From NCBI GenBank assembly GCA_003564735.1, contig PXEK01000344.1:1-5939 (forward strand): a stretch of DNA of 5,939 nucleotides, written 5' to 3'. Under the pieces are notes generated by a model, which worked only from the letters and a program-made list of their open reading frames with translations, was not told the DNA's origin and did not search any database. This document shows positions 1 to 5,939 of the stretch, piece after piece. The translations under genes and the position numbers were made by a program. Source of the DNA: Cryomorphaceae bacterium. GTDB taxonomy: Bacteria > Bacteroidota > Bacteroidia > Flavobacteriales_G > Salibacteraceae. The first letter of the stretch is position 1. Every line of letters starts with the position of its first letter.

Positions 1-248
1 AGCATCTCCAGGTACAATGATGCAATAAGTGTATAGATGGAGTAAATGGTGAATCGAATATTATCACCCTTGAGGAGATATTTCGGCACAAGGAAATAGT
101 TAAAAAAATAGGAGGTAGCAATAGCTACAGGCAGCAAAAACGTAACAAAGTAAAACGCTTTTATAAAATCGTTGTAGCCGCTGCCAAAACCAACCACAAG
201 AACAATTGCAGTACCAATCCAAAAAAGCAGATGTTTACCTATTTGCAT
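1..248 (-). CDS. N-terminal membrane part of a probable LytS-family sensor histidine kinase (partial)
   Basis: The minus strand is open from an ATG at 248 to the left edge, giving 82 residues of a larger protein. It starts MQIGKHLLFW and shows three hydrophobic segments, at about residues 7-25, 31-55 and 64-82. The stretch NYFLVPKYLLKG (about 50-61) resembles the loop between transmembrane helices in Bacteroidota LytS/YehU-type sensor kinases (His_kinase family), where an N-x-x-L-x-P-(R/K)-Y-L-L pattern is common. In that family a membrane sensor region precedes a cytoplasmic kinase domain, and a LytTR response regulator is often encoded next. Neither the kinase domain nor a partner is visible here, so the function is inferred from the N-terminus alone. 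A membrane-anchored LytTR regulator is the main alternative. There is no clear Shine-Dalgarno sequence. The gene is divergent from the ExbB-like gene starting at 396. Confidence 0.6.
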   Translation of the reverse strand, partial: MQIGKHLLFWIGTAIVLVVGFGSGYNDFIKAFYFVTFLLPVAIATSYFFNYFLVPKYLLKGDNIRFTIYSIYTLIASLYLEM

Positions 249-395
249 TATTGTTTCTGCTTAAAATGCACTATTTAAAGAGAAATATCAGCTTTTATCG
301 ATGAAATACCATTTAACCGGGTTAGATAGCATTGTCTGATAATTCAATGACGGATTAGATTACATGTGAACATTAATCACTAAATTCGATGAATT
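249..395. other. Divergent intergenic region between sensor and ExbB-like gene
   Basis: These 147 bp separate two divergently transcribed genes and must carry promoters for both if each is expressed on its own. On the plus strand a TTG at 332-334 followed after 21 bases by TAGATTAC (356-363) is a weak match to the Bacteroidota layout TTG-N19-21-TAnnTTTG, with two mismatches in the downstream element. I see no inverted repeat or terminator of note. Confidence 0.3.
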
Positions 396-758
396 ATGAC
401 TGATCTATTCTTTACCGGTGGCCCGCTTTTTATGGGTTTACTTACCATTATACTTGCAGCTATTATTACAACAGCTGCAGTCTGCATGATACAGCTCAGA
501 AAAAAAGTTTCTAAGCCTTTGCCAAATACATTCGTAAAGGAGTTGGGAATTTTTGGATTCATAACCGGAATTACCGGCCAGTTTTTAGGCCTTTATGCTG
601 CATTCGCAATGATAGAGAGAGCCGGCACAATTTCGCCCGATATTCTTGCAACAGGCCTGAAAGTATCATCAATTCCTGCAATTTATGGTTTAATCATATG
701 CATCATAGGATACCTACTGTACTTTGGCTTAAGTACCATAGCACAAAAAAGTGCTTGA
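396..758 (+). CDS. Short MotA/TolQ/ExbB-type proton-channel-like membrane protein
   Basis: This 120-residue protein is almost entirely membrane-embedded. Helix 1 covers about residues 10-33 and follows the motif FFTGGPLFMG. Helix 2 is about 48-72 (GIFGFITGITGQFLGLYAAF) and helix 3 about 92-113. The glycine-rich helix 2 with a Thr at 60, followed by D-I-L-A-T-G-L-K-V-S-S-I-P-A-I-Y-G-L, matches the conserved C-terminal half of MotA/TolQ/ExbB proteins, which form the stator of proton-driven motors with ExbD/TolR or MotB. It is much shorter than ExbB or TolQ (usually over 200 residues) because it lacks the large cytoplasmic domain. No ExbD/TolR partner lies nearby, so proton channel activity is not established. 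It may instead work with the divergent sensor. The start at 396 has no strong Shine-Dalgarno sequence; an ATG at 389 is out of frame and stops at once. Confidence 0.72.
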   Translation: MTDLFFTGGPLFMGLLTIILAAIITTAAVCMIQLRKKVSKPLPNTFVKELGIFGFITGITGQFLGLYAAFAMIERAGTISPDILATGLKVSSIPAIYGLIICIIGYLLYFGLSTIAQKSA

Positions 759-918
759 TTTGTTATTCTGAATATTATCAATTTTTAGATGATATAAGAA
801 TGGAAAACAATAATTTATAACTACTAATGAATTATTTCCAGTAACAAATGTTCGTATATCACTCTCTTTGGTATGTAAAATGAGTTGGCACCAATTTTAA
901 AAAACACAACAATAAAAC

Positions 919-2302
919 ATGAGAACACTTGAGGCTATAATAATTGTAACTGGGACAATAATTCCCATCCTATCTTCATTAGGGATTTTTGACAAACAAA
1001 AAGGGACAACATACTCATTTATAATTGGGTTACTTTTACTGCATTTGCTTTTCGAGGGGTATCGTTGGCAAATGTTTCCAGCATATCTGATGTTATTGTT
1101 TTCTTGTATAATAATACTCAAACATTGGCGAGTTTTAAGTAAAAGGAAAATGAGTATTATCTATATATTTTTATTTTCATTTTTTCTAGTTCTTCCTAGT
1201 TGGTTTCTTCCAAGTGTTTTACCAGTTTTTAAACTTCCAACCCCATCAGGAAGTTATCAAATAGGCTCTAAGAATGTATTAATTGAGTCTACAATGCCAG
1301 AACTAATTACAAATAAAGACCACGAAAACAGAAAATTAATGGTGAAGGTTTGGTATCCTGCAAGCATAGAAAATGAAAAAAAAGAGGCCTATTTAGATAA
1401 AGGAAATAGAATTGGCTTTTCAAAAAAATATAACCTGCCAGAGTTTACTACAAATTATTTAGACTATGTAAAAAACAAATACATTTGAAAATCCTCAATT
1501 GGCGGACGGCAATTTTCCAATTTTGATATTTTCTCATGGTTTATATGCAGAAGCTAATGGTTACTACTCAATTATAGAAGAGGTTGTAAGTCACGGATTT
1601 ATTGTTTTAAACATAAATCACACCTACGAAAGCACTGGCTCTTTATTTCCAAATGGGGAAGTTTTATTCTTCAATAAGGAATATGACCAAAAGAATAATA
1701 ACACCCAGATGGCTGAAATGGCTTGGAATGCTTCACAAAACTATGCCAAAGCCAAAAACGATATTGAAAGGCTCAACGCTATAGAATATCTCATAAAAAA
1801 TTATGCTGGAGCTGAAATAACAAAAAGATGGAGTAAGGATATAACAATAACTCTAAATGAATTAGATAAATGGGAAAATGATTCTTTTTTGGCTAAAAGT
1901 GCTGATTTTTCAAAAATTGGCGCATTTGGGCACTCACAAGGAGGTTCTGCAATTGGTCAAGTACTTTTAGCAGATAACAGAATTATTGCTGGAATTAACA
2001 TTGATGGAGCTCAATGGGGAAACTTGTTAGATACAACCTTTAACAAACCTTTCTTATTGATCTCCTCTGATTGGCCAGAAAATCATATGAATATAAATAA
2101 ATTTTCTTACCGTAATCTACCCGCAGATACCTTTAATAAACATATTATTAAGAATTCAGGTCATTCAAATTTTATGGACATTCCTCTAATGGTAAATCTG
2201 TCATTTATAAATGAAGCAGGCAGTATTAGACCACAAAAAGCACATAGAGAAACTACTAAGTTAATTGTAGATTTTTTTAATGAGAACCTAAGTTTTAATT
2301 AA
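919..2302 (+). pseudogene. Frameshifted alpha/beta hydrolase, platelet-activating-factor acetylhydrolase-like
   Basis: Two reading frames together encode one hydrolase. The first (919-1488, 189 codons) has an N-terminal membrane region of about three helices (residues about 5-25, 33-66 and 78-100, including HLLFEGYRWQM) and then enters the hydrolase domain at KVWYPAS. The second frame, open from 1472 to 2302, continues with TNTFENPQLADGNFPILIFS and HG. The nucleophile elbow GHSQGG puts the Ser codon at 1934-1936; likely acid Asp is in NIDG and likely His in SGHSNF, so the triad is intact (about Ser339, Asp362, His415 of the joined protein). This order fits the PAF acetylhydrolase-like branch of the alpha/beta hydrolases, which hydrolyse short acyl esters; the true substrate is unknown. 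Joining needs removal of one A from the A6 run at 1470-1475 and gives 460 residues, a normal full length. GC is far lower than in the neighbouring VOC gene, suggesting transfer. No Shine-Dalgarno sequence is seen. A TTG at 1499 could start the 3' part alone, but without its N-terminus. Confidence 0.85.
1470..1475 (+). other. A6 homopolymer: frameshift point of the hydrolase gene
   Basis: The first frame reads V-K-N-K-Y-I and stops at TGA 1486-1488. The second frame has a stop (TAA 1469-1471) overlapping this A run and is open from 1472. The crossover must therefore lie at or very near the run of six A. Five A instead of six would give the smooth reading Y-V-K-T-N-T-F-E-N-P, which fits the family. 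I cannot separate a real mutation, a homopolymer sequencing error and programmed frameshifting from the sequence; I see no recognised recoding signal. Confidence 0.75.
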
Positions 2303-2459
2303 GTAATCTGTAGCTATCAGCGTACATATAGAAATCAAGTTCCTTGGCTAACTTATAATCGGTGGGCCTTTGCAAACTATCGGAAATTTCACTCTTTTTT
2401 TTAGTTTGGTTTAAAAGTTTATCGGAATTCGCATAGATTAACGAATACCTTCTTTTCAA
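2295..2459 (-). other. Possible small gene or 3' remnant of an unidentified gene
   Basis: The minus strand is open from after a stop at 2463-2465 down to a TAA at 2295-2297. It contains a possible TTG start at 2457-2459, which would give 54 residues. The predicted end, DYKLAKELDFYMYADSYRLL, is charged, amphipathic and protein-like, and the stop overlaps the hydrolase stop (2300-2302) in a tail-to-tail arrangement. The start has no Shine-Dalgarno sequence and the frame is closed just upstream, so this could be the surviving 3' end of a longer gene lost by rearrangement, or chance. I do not recognise the family. Confidence is low. Confidence 0.25.
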
Positions 2460-2492
2460 TATTTAATCCAAAACCAGCAGGATACGAACCAT

Positions 2493-2948
2493 ATGAAGTC
2501 AGTACTACTTTTAGCCGCATCCATCATTTTTCTTTCATTCTCAGCTCTTGCTCAAACCAGTAGTGAGGAAATCAACGTGAAAATTAACCACATCGCCATC
2601 AGCGTAACCAACCTGCAGGAGAGTGAGCACTTTTACAGGGATATTCTTGGATTAAAGCAGATTCCTGAGCCGTTTGGCCTCGGTATTCACGCCTGGTTTG
2701 ATATTGGCTTTGCCGAGCTTCATGTGATTGAGATGGCTGAGGAGCGAAGAGAGCACAGTATCAGCAGTCACCTCTGTTTTAGTGTGAAAGATATGGACGC
2801 TTTCATCGCAACTCTGGCGGAGCATGACATCACGTATTACGATTTTGAAGAGAATCCCGGCCAGATGACTCTCCGCCCCGATGGTGTAAGCCAGATTTAC
2901 ATCACCGACCCCGATGGCTACTGGGTTGAAATCAACGATGATTTTTGA
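2493..2948 (+). CDS. Secreted VOC-family (glyoxalase/bleomycin-resistance fold) protein
   Basis: The 151-residue protein begins with a typical Sec signal peptide (MKSVLLLAASIIFLSFSALA, probable cleavage after A20; no lipobox Cys). The mature part is one vicinal-oxygen-chelate domain of about 120 residues with two beta-alpha-beta-beta-beta modules: INHIAISVTNLQESEHFYRD starts the first and SHLCFSVKDMDAF the second, ending in DPDGYWVEIND. His33, His93 and Glu146 sit where VOC enzymes hold their metal ligands; Glu75 or His77 could be the fourth. VOC members include glyoxalase I, extradiol dioxygenases and resistance proteins, so the reaction cannot be named. A signal peptide is unusual for these mostly cytoplasmic enzymes and suggests a periplasmic role. 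A weak AGCAGG lies upstream of the start. The gene is convergent with the NmrA-like gene, 26 bp away, with no obvious terminator between them. Confidence 0.88.
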   Translation: MKSVLLLAASIIFLSFSALAQTSSEEINVKINHIAISVTNLQESEHFYRDILGLKQIPEPFGLGIHAWFDIGFAELHVIEMAEERREHSISSHLCFSVKDMDAFIATLAEHDITYYDFEENPGQMTLRPDGVSQIYITDPDGYWVEINDDF

Positions 2949-2974
2949 TGCTCCCTATTCGGCGGCGATAACCA

Positions 2975-3862
2975 TCAAAAGTCCTGTACAGCTGCCGGTG
3001 ACGGATAATCGATCTCCTTCATTTTCTTCATCCATTCTTCCAGAGTCAGTGCGTCGGGATGTATCTTTCTGGTGTCTTCGATTATGGACTCACGCTCTCT
3101 GTGTTCCAGCATCCAGAGAAACATTTTGTAAAGATCTTTCTGCATCAGTTTGAACAGCCAAGCCGGGGCAGGTATCCTTTTTGGCGGTTTGCCATAAACT
3201 GATCTGTAAATCTCCCTGCACTCTTTCACAGATTTTTTATCAGCGGCGAGATGAAGCTCTTTGCCTGCATATTCTTTCGGATTATTGAAAACAGCAGCCG
3301 TAACCGCACCAACATCAACCGCCGAGATCCACATCACCGGGAAATCATACCCAATTATTTTTGGCATTACATTCCACATCACCAGTGGCGGCAGAAAATC
3401 TTTATCCCGCATCAGTTCCATAAATGAAGCTGACCTCAGGATGGTAAACGGCACGCCCGAAGCTTTTACCGATTCCTCAATTTCTACCTTCGTGTTAAAG
3501 TGCGGCACACCGGTTGTTTTATCGCCTGTTCCTGCTGATGCATAAACCAAATGTTTTACCCCGGCATCAGCAGCCATATCAACAATGCGCCGGCCGTGCT
3601 CAACCTCTTTTTTCAATCCGGTTATCCAGGGATTCTGAACACTGAAAACACCATGAACTTCTGTAAACGCGCCTTTCAATGATTCAGGGTCATCAAGATC
3701 GCCTTTTACCATCTCAATACCGGCAGCAGCCAGTTTCTTTGCATTTTCCATTTTAGGATTCCTCGACACTCCACGCACTTTCCAGCCAGCTTTTTGCAAA
3801 TGCATAGCAGTAGCACCACCCTGCCTTCCCGTTACTCCGAATACAAGTACTGTGTTTTTCAT
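2975..3862 (-). CDS. NmrA-like NAD(P)-binding reductase/sensor (atypical SDR)
   Basis: This minus-strand gene encodes a protein of 295 residues from the preferred start. It opens MKNTVLVFGVTGRQGG, a Rossmann fold with the GxxGxxG dinucleotide motif typical of NmrA/NMRAL1 (HSCARG)-like atypical short-chain dehydrogenases. The basic VRGVSRNP after the second strand suggests NADP(H) preference. Downstream landmarks are KGDLDDPESL, HLVYASAG and PHFNTKVEIEE, then TILRSASFMEL; the Lys of FNTK takes the place usual in this family. Family members are NADPH-dependent reductases or redox-sensing regulators, and the sequence does not decide which. An in-frame ATG at 3874 would add four residues, but CAGGA lies just upstream of the ATG at 3862 whereas the earlier ATG has no such site, so I chose 3862. 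The two longest plus-strand frames inside this gene look like shadows of it. It is convergent with the VOC gene. Confidence 0.9.
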   Translation of the reverse strand: MKNTVLVFGVTGRQGGATAMHLQKAGWKVRGVSRNPKMENAKKLAAAGIEMVKGDLDDPESLKGAFTEVHGVFSVQNPWITGLKKEVEHGRRIVDMAADAGVKHLVYASAGTGDKTTGVPHFNTKVEIEESVKASGVPFTILRSASFMELMRDKDFLPPLVMWNVMPKIIGYDFPVMWISAVDVGAVTAAVFNNPKEYAGKELHLAADKKSVKECREIYRSVYGKPPKRIPAPAWLFKLMQKDLYKMFLWMLEHRERESIIEDTRKIHPDALTLEEWMKKMKEIDYPSPAAVQDF

Positions 3863-4254
3863 GATATCCTGCATTATTTTGATTTATACCCAAATAAAAT
3901 CTCTCAATAATGTCTTAATTTCTTTGTGAAAATGAAATTTATCTATCCGTCAATTTAATATACATTCTGCCATACACTATACTTCTGTAACGCTTGTACT
4001 CATTGTTGAGAAAAAGCCTTAAACGATACAAAACGTAATTGATCAATTGAGGGCCCTGCCTGAGTAGGTCAGTTCAAGCTACCCCCCAAAAAACCTTCAT
4101 CAGAGTACTCATTAGCATAGATGGTTTCAAGTGCTAGTTCAAAGTCGTATCATTGATAATTGGCAATAACCATTGCTAAAATTGATTGGCCTTTTTTACA
4201 ATGTATAGGAAAAACTTTCATCCAGAGCGTATCAGTAAAAAAGAAGAGGTGTAA
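3863..4254. other. Gene-poor region with weak promoter-like and palindromic elements
   Basis: These 392 bp separate the divergent NmrA-like and sigma factor genes. I find no convincing gene. A perfect 12-bp palindrome AATTGATCAATT (4037-4048) is followed two bases later by GGGCCC (4051-4056). Near the sigma gene, TTG (4153-4155), 21 bases and TAAAATTG (4177-4184) match the Bacteroidota housekeeping layout TTG-N19-21-TAnnTTTG with one mismatch; this would place transcription start roughly 60 bases before the TTG start codon. TGTAACG near 3984 resembles an ECF -35 element but has no matching -10. A GTAG/CTAC pair around 4065-4083 forms only a weak stem. No terminator is evident. Confidence 0.35.
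4245..4254 (+). promoter_or_regulatory. Shine-Dalgarno site deciding the TTG start of the sigma factor
   Basis: AGAGGTG (4245-4251) pairs well with the 16S anti-Shine-Dalgarno sequence and ends three bases before the TTG at 4255. No ATG or GTG lies in a better position, and the next in-frame ATG is 26 codons downstream, inside conserved region 2. This supports TTG as the real start. Confidence 0.65.
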
Positions 4255-4821
4255 TTGGATAAAACTGATAATGAGCTCGTTTCATTAATTCTTAACGCTA
4301 CCAATCCGACAGAAAAGAGACGACTGCAGGGTATGCTTTATGATCGAATTATTGGACAAGTATATCGGAAATCTCTTTATATGGTACATAATAAAGAGAT
4401 TGCCAAAGATCTTACACACGATATCATTTTGAAAGTATTTCTAAAGCTTGATTCGTTTCGCGGAGATTCTCAATTTCAACAATGGGTGTCTGCAATTAGT
4501 TTTAATCACTGCCTGACCTATCTTGAAAAGAAAAATAAGGTAAAGCATGAAGAAATTGATTTAGTTTATCCTGAACTATCTTCGAATGACCACGAATTCG
4601 AAGAAAAAAATCTCCTGGAAAATGAACTTAATTGCCTTGAGCTTGTAATGGATAAGATCAGTACACACGAAAAAGCGTTGCTGATTATGCGATACTATGA
4701 TGAAATGCCGATTAAAGAGATAGCTTCAGCACTGAATATCGGTGAAAGTGCCGCCAAAATGCGTCTGTTGCGTATTCGCGAATCTTTAAGTATGCTAATA
4801 GAGGAGGAAGATTGTGAATAA
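4255..4821 (+). CDS. ECF-type sigma-70 family RNA polymerase sigma factor
   Basis: The 188-residue protein has the two-domain plan of extracytoplasmic-function sigma factors. Region 2 (about 25-94) contains AKDLTHDIILKVFLKLDSF, the core-binding 2.2 segment, followed by FRGDSQFQQWVSAISFNHCL, the 2.3/2.4 promoter-melting and -10 binding segment. An acidic linker (about 95-125) leads to region 4 (about 126-180), whose helix-turn-helix IKEIASALNIGESAAKMRLL would read the -35 element. It directs RNA polymerase to a dedicated promoter set in the cytoplasm. The start is a TTG with a strong Shine-Dalgarno site. The 3' end overlaps the next gene by 8 bp, so translation of the two is probably coupled. 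No membrane anti-sigma factor gene follows; instead a small soluble protein and then a mechanosensitive channel gene do. Which signal it answers is inference only. Confidence 0.9.
   Translation: MDKTDNELVSLILNATNPTEKRRLQGMLYDRIIGQVYRKSLYMVHNKEIAKDLTHDIILKVFLKLDSFRGDSQFQQWVSAISFNHCLTYLEKKNKVKHEEIDLVYPELSSNDHEFEEKNLLENELNCLELVMDKISTHEKALLIMRYYDEMPIKEIASALNIGESAAKMRLLRIRESLSMLIEEEDCE
4801..4813 (+). promoter_or_regulatory. Strong Shine-Dalgarno site for the 74-residue gene
   Basis: GAGGAGG at 4801-4807, inside the last codons of the sigma factor gene, is followed by six bases and the GTG at 4814. Its spacing is near ideal and it is among the best ribosome binding sites in the window, supporting the GTG start and coupled translation. 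Confidence 0.7.
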
Positions 4822-5038
4822 CAACAATAAATTAGCACTTAAAAAGGTTCTGCAAAAAGATCTTGAAAAAACGGCAGGTACTGATGTGCCGCCTGAAGAC
4901 CTGAAAGAAACTGTTTTTGATATGTTGGATACCCTTCAGATGATTGGTGATTTCGCAGAACTATTTACTGCTAAATTTATCAAATCAGAAGCAGAACTTT
5001 TAAATACCATCAGTTCATCTAAAAAGAAAGCCCCTTAA
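4814..5038 (+). CDS. 74-residue uncharacterised protein paired with the ECF sigma factor
   Basis: This short, soluble, charged protein has no membrane segment or signal peptide. It has a Lys/Asn-rich start, then VPPEDLKETVFDMLDTLQMI and GDFAELFTAKFIKSEAELL, which look mainly helical, and a Lys-rich tail. From memory, small proteins with a similar P-x-x-L-K-x-x-V-x-x-x-(L/I)-D-T pattern followed by D-x-A-(E/D)-L-F-T-x-K often follow sigma factor genes in Bacteroidota; I cannot verify that here and know of no assigned function. Because it begins with GTG inside the last codons of the sigma gene (8-bp overlap, GAGGAGG upstream), the two are very likely made together. A direct partner or soluble regulator of the sigma factor is the simplest guess. 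It lacks the Cys/His zinc motif and membrane helix of classic anti-sigma factors. Confidence 0.8.
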   Translation: MNNNNKLALKKVLQKDLEKTAGTDVPPEDLKETVFDMLDTLQMIGDFAELFTAKFIKSEAELLNTISSSKKKAP

Positions 5039-5233
5039 AGACACGCTTAAATCAAAGAGAGCTCCCTTCTGCTTATACTGCAAGAGTAATTACTTTCTAC
5101 ATACTCACCCCTTTTGCCTATCTCTTCTAACCCGGAAAGCATATTTCTTCAAAAAAAATTTGTGACCAATCTACTTTTACCTGTCTTAGTAGTAGAGCGA
5201 ATTTATTAAAACGTTAATTAAACTAACACTACT
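5039..5233 (+). other. Leader region of the mechanosensitive channel gene
   Basis: These 195 bp hold no gene and no clear terminator for the sigma operon, so read-through into the channel gene is possible. An A-rich tract (about 5151-5158) sits just before the ECF-like promoter motif listed separately. Confidence 0.4.
5161..5188 (+). promoter_or_regulatory. Candidate ECF-type promoter of the channel gene
   Basis: TGTGACC (5161-5167), 15 bases and GTCTTA (5183-5188) have the spacing and style of ECF promoters such as the RpoE type (GGAACTT, about 15-16 bases, GTCTAA). An eight-A run lies immediately upstream, like an UP element. Start of transcription would be near 5195, about 40 bases before the ATG at 5234. 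No good copy was found before the sigma gene itself, so the link to that sigma factor is a hypothesis. Confidence 0.3.
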
Positions 5234-5939
5234 ATGAATGAATTAACAAATTGGATGGAAGTTCTGCTTAGCTCTTTTCAGAGCTTTGGAGAGCAACTTA
5301 TCGGGGCAATACCGGCAATAATTGGTGCATTACTGATAATTTTTATTGGCTGGTTGATTGCAAAGCTTATATCAAGGAGTATTTCCAAATTGCTAAACGT
5401 TGCAAAATTCGACGCCTTGACAGAAAAGTTCAATGTTTCTGACATGTTGCGTAAAGCCAATGTAAACATGACTTCCAGTGAATTTGTGGGCAGGTTTGTC
5501 TATTGGATAATCATACTACTGGTAATTATTTCTGCAGCCGATGTACTTGGCTGGGATGCTGTATCAAACGAGATATCGAAATTAATCGGTTATCTGCCAA
5601 ACCTCTTTATAGCAATCATCTTTTTTGTAGTAGGTACCTATATCGCTGCATTTGTGAGAGACATTGTTAGGGGAGCAGCAAATTCACTAAGTATAAGCAC
5701 AGGAAAAATAATAAGTAGTGTTGTCTATTATCTGCTTTTTATCATTGTAGCCCTTACAGCTTTAGAGCAGGCAGGTGTTGATACTTCTATCATTACTTCA
5801 AACCTGTTGATAATTATTGGTGCAGTATTGGTTTCTGCTGCAATTTCATACGGTTTTGCCTCGAGGGATCTGCTTGCAAATATACTTGCCGGATATTACA
5901 ACAGGCACAATTTTACCGAAGGTGATGTGATAGAAGTAG
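5234..5939 (+). CDS. Mechanosensitive ion channel, MscS superfamily (partial, C-terminus cut off)
   Basis: The ATG at 5234 opens a frame that runs off the right edge after 235 codons. It has about five hydrophobic segments: residues about 22-46, 85-106, 121-141, 160-178 and 188-208. The segment LPNLFIAIIFFVVGTYIAAF fits the conserved transmembrane helix repeat found before the channel domain in this subgroup. The end, ISYGFASRDLLANILAGYYN, matches the pore-lining TM3 of MscS channels, and FTEGDVIEV is the entry into the cytoplasmic beta domain. Such channels open under membrane tension and release solutes during hypo-osmotic shock. The extra N-terminal helices make it larger than E. coli MscS. 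There is no clear Shine-Dalgarno sequence. It follows the sigma factor pair in the same direction after 195 bp and may be a target of that sigma factor. Confidence 0.88.
   Translation, partial: MNELTNWMEVLLSSFQSFGEQLIGAIPAIIGALLIIFIGWLIAKLISRSISKLLNVAKFDALTEKFNVSDMLRKANVNMTSSEFVGRFVYWIIILLVIISAADVLGWDAVSNEISKLIGYLPNLFIAIIFFVVGTYIAAFVRDIVRGAANSLSISTGKIISSVVYYLLFIIVALTALEQAGVDTSIITSNLLIIIGAVLVSAAISYGFASRDLLANILAGYYNRHNFTEGDVIEV

Noticed and set aside
380..562. Minus-strand frame of 60 codons overlapping the ExbB-like gene.
   Set aside because: Antisense to a clear membrane protein gene; its hydrophobic composition mirrors the other strand.
828..918. Possible integron attC site before the hydrolase, suggested by TAACAAA-like bases.
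   Set aside because: No matching RYYYAAC/GTTRRRY pair and no imperfect palindrome linking them.
897..1121. Minus-strand frame of 74 codons over the start of the hydrolase.
   Set aside because: Antisense to the hydrolase membrane region, with no ribosome site or recognisable motif.
2914..3545. Two plus-strand frames (2914-3153 and 3261-3545) within the NmrA-like gene.
   Set aside because: They lie opposite a well-supported reductase gene, have no recognisable domains, and look like shadows of its codon usage.
4051..4095. GC-rich stretch resembling an insertion sequence end or a tRNA fragment.
   Set aside because: No paired inverted repeat, target duplication, transposase or cloverleaf could be found.
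4069..4149. Short minus-strand open stretch with protein-like translation ending in SDEGFLGGSLN, with more open sequence past one stop upstream.
   Set aside because: Only 26 codons, bounded by an in-frame stop, no start codon or ribosome site, and no family recognised; chance is a sufficient explanation.
5278..5469. Minus-strand frame of 63 codons inside the channel gene.
   Set aside because: Antisense to a clear MscS-type channel and without its own motifs.

Overview
The window looks like an ordinary chromosomal segment from a low-to-moderate GC member of the Bacteroidota/Balneolota (FCB) group. Three things point there: a LytS-type sensor kinase N-terminus of the kind common in that group, mostly weak or absent Shine-Dalgarno sequences, and a sigma factor gene coupled to a small soluble partner. 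The assignment rests on protein style and base composition only and is tentative below phylum level. I see no rRNA, tRNA, CRISPR array or complete mobile element.

Layout from left to right: (1) the N-terminus of a membrane sensor protein, probably a LytS-family histidine kinase, on the minus strand and running off the left edge. (2) Divergent from it, a very short MotA/TolQ/ExbB-type membrane protein on the plus strand. (3) An AT-rich alpha/beta hydrolase gene of the platelet-activating-factor acetylhydrolase-like family, split into two reading frames by a one-base shift in a run of six A. (4) A possible small minus-strand gene or gene remnant tail-to-tail with the hydrolase. (5) A secreted VOC (glyoxalase/bleomycin-resistance fold) protein on the plus strand, convergent with (6) an NmrA-like NAD(P)-binding reductase on the minus strand. 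(7) A gene-poor stretch of about 390 bp. (8) A plus-strand group made of an ECF-type sigma factor (TTG start), an overlapping 74-residue protein (GTG start) and, after 195 bp, the start of a mechanosensitive (MscS-superfamily) channel that runs off the right edge.

The most interesting part is the right end. The sigma factor and the 74-residue protein overlap by 8 bp, so they are very likely translated together. The channel that follows has, in its upstream region, an ECF-style -35/-10 pair. A reasonable but untested hypothesis is a membrane- or osmotic-stress regulon in which the small protein modulates the sigma factor and the sigma factor drives the channel gene. The hydrolase differs clearly from its neighbours in composition (about 30% GC in sampled lines against about 47% in the VOC and NmrA genes), which suggests it was acquired separately and is now decaying, unless the frameshift is a sequencing error.
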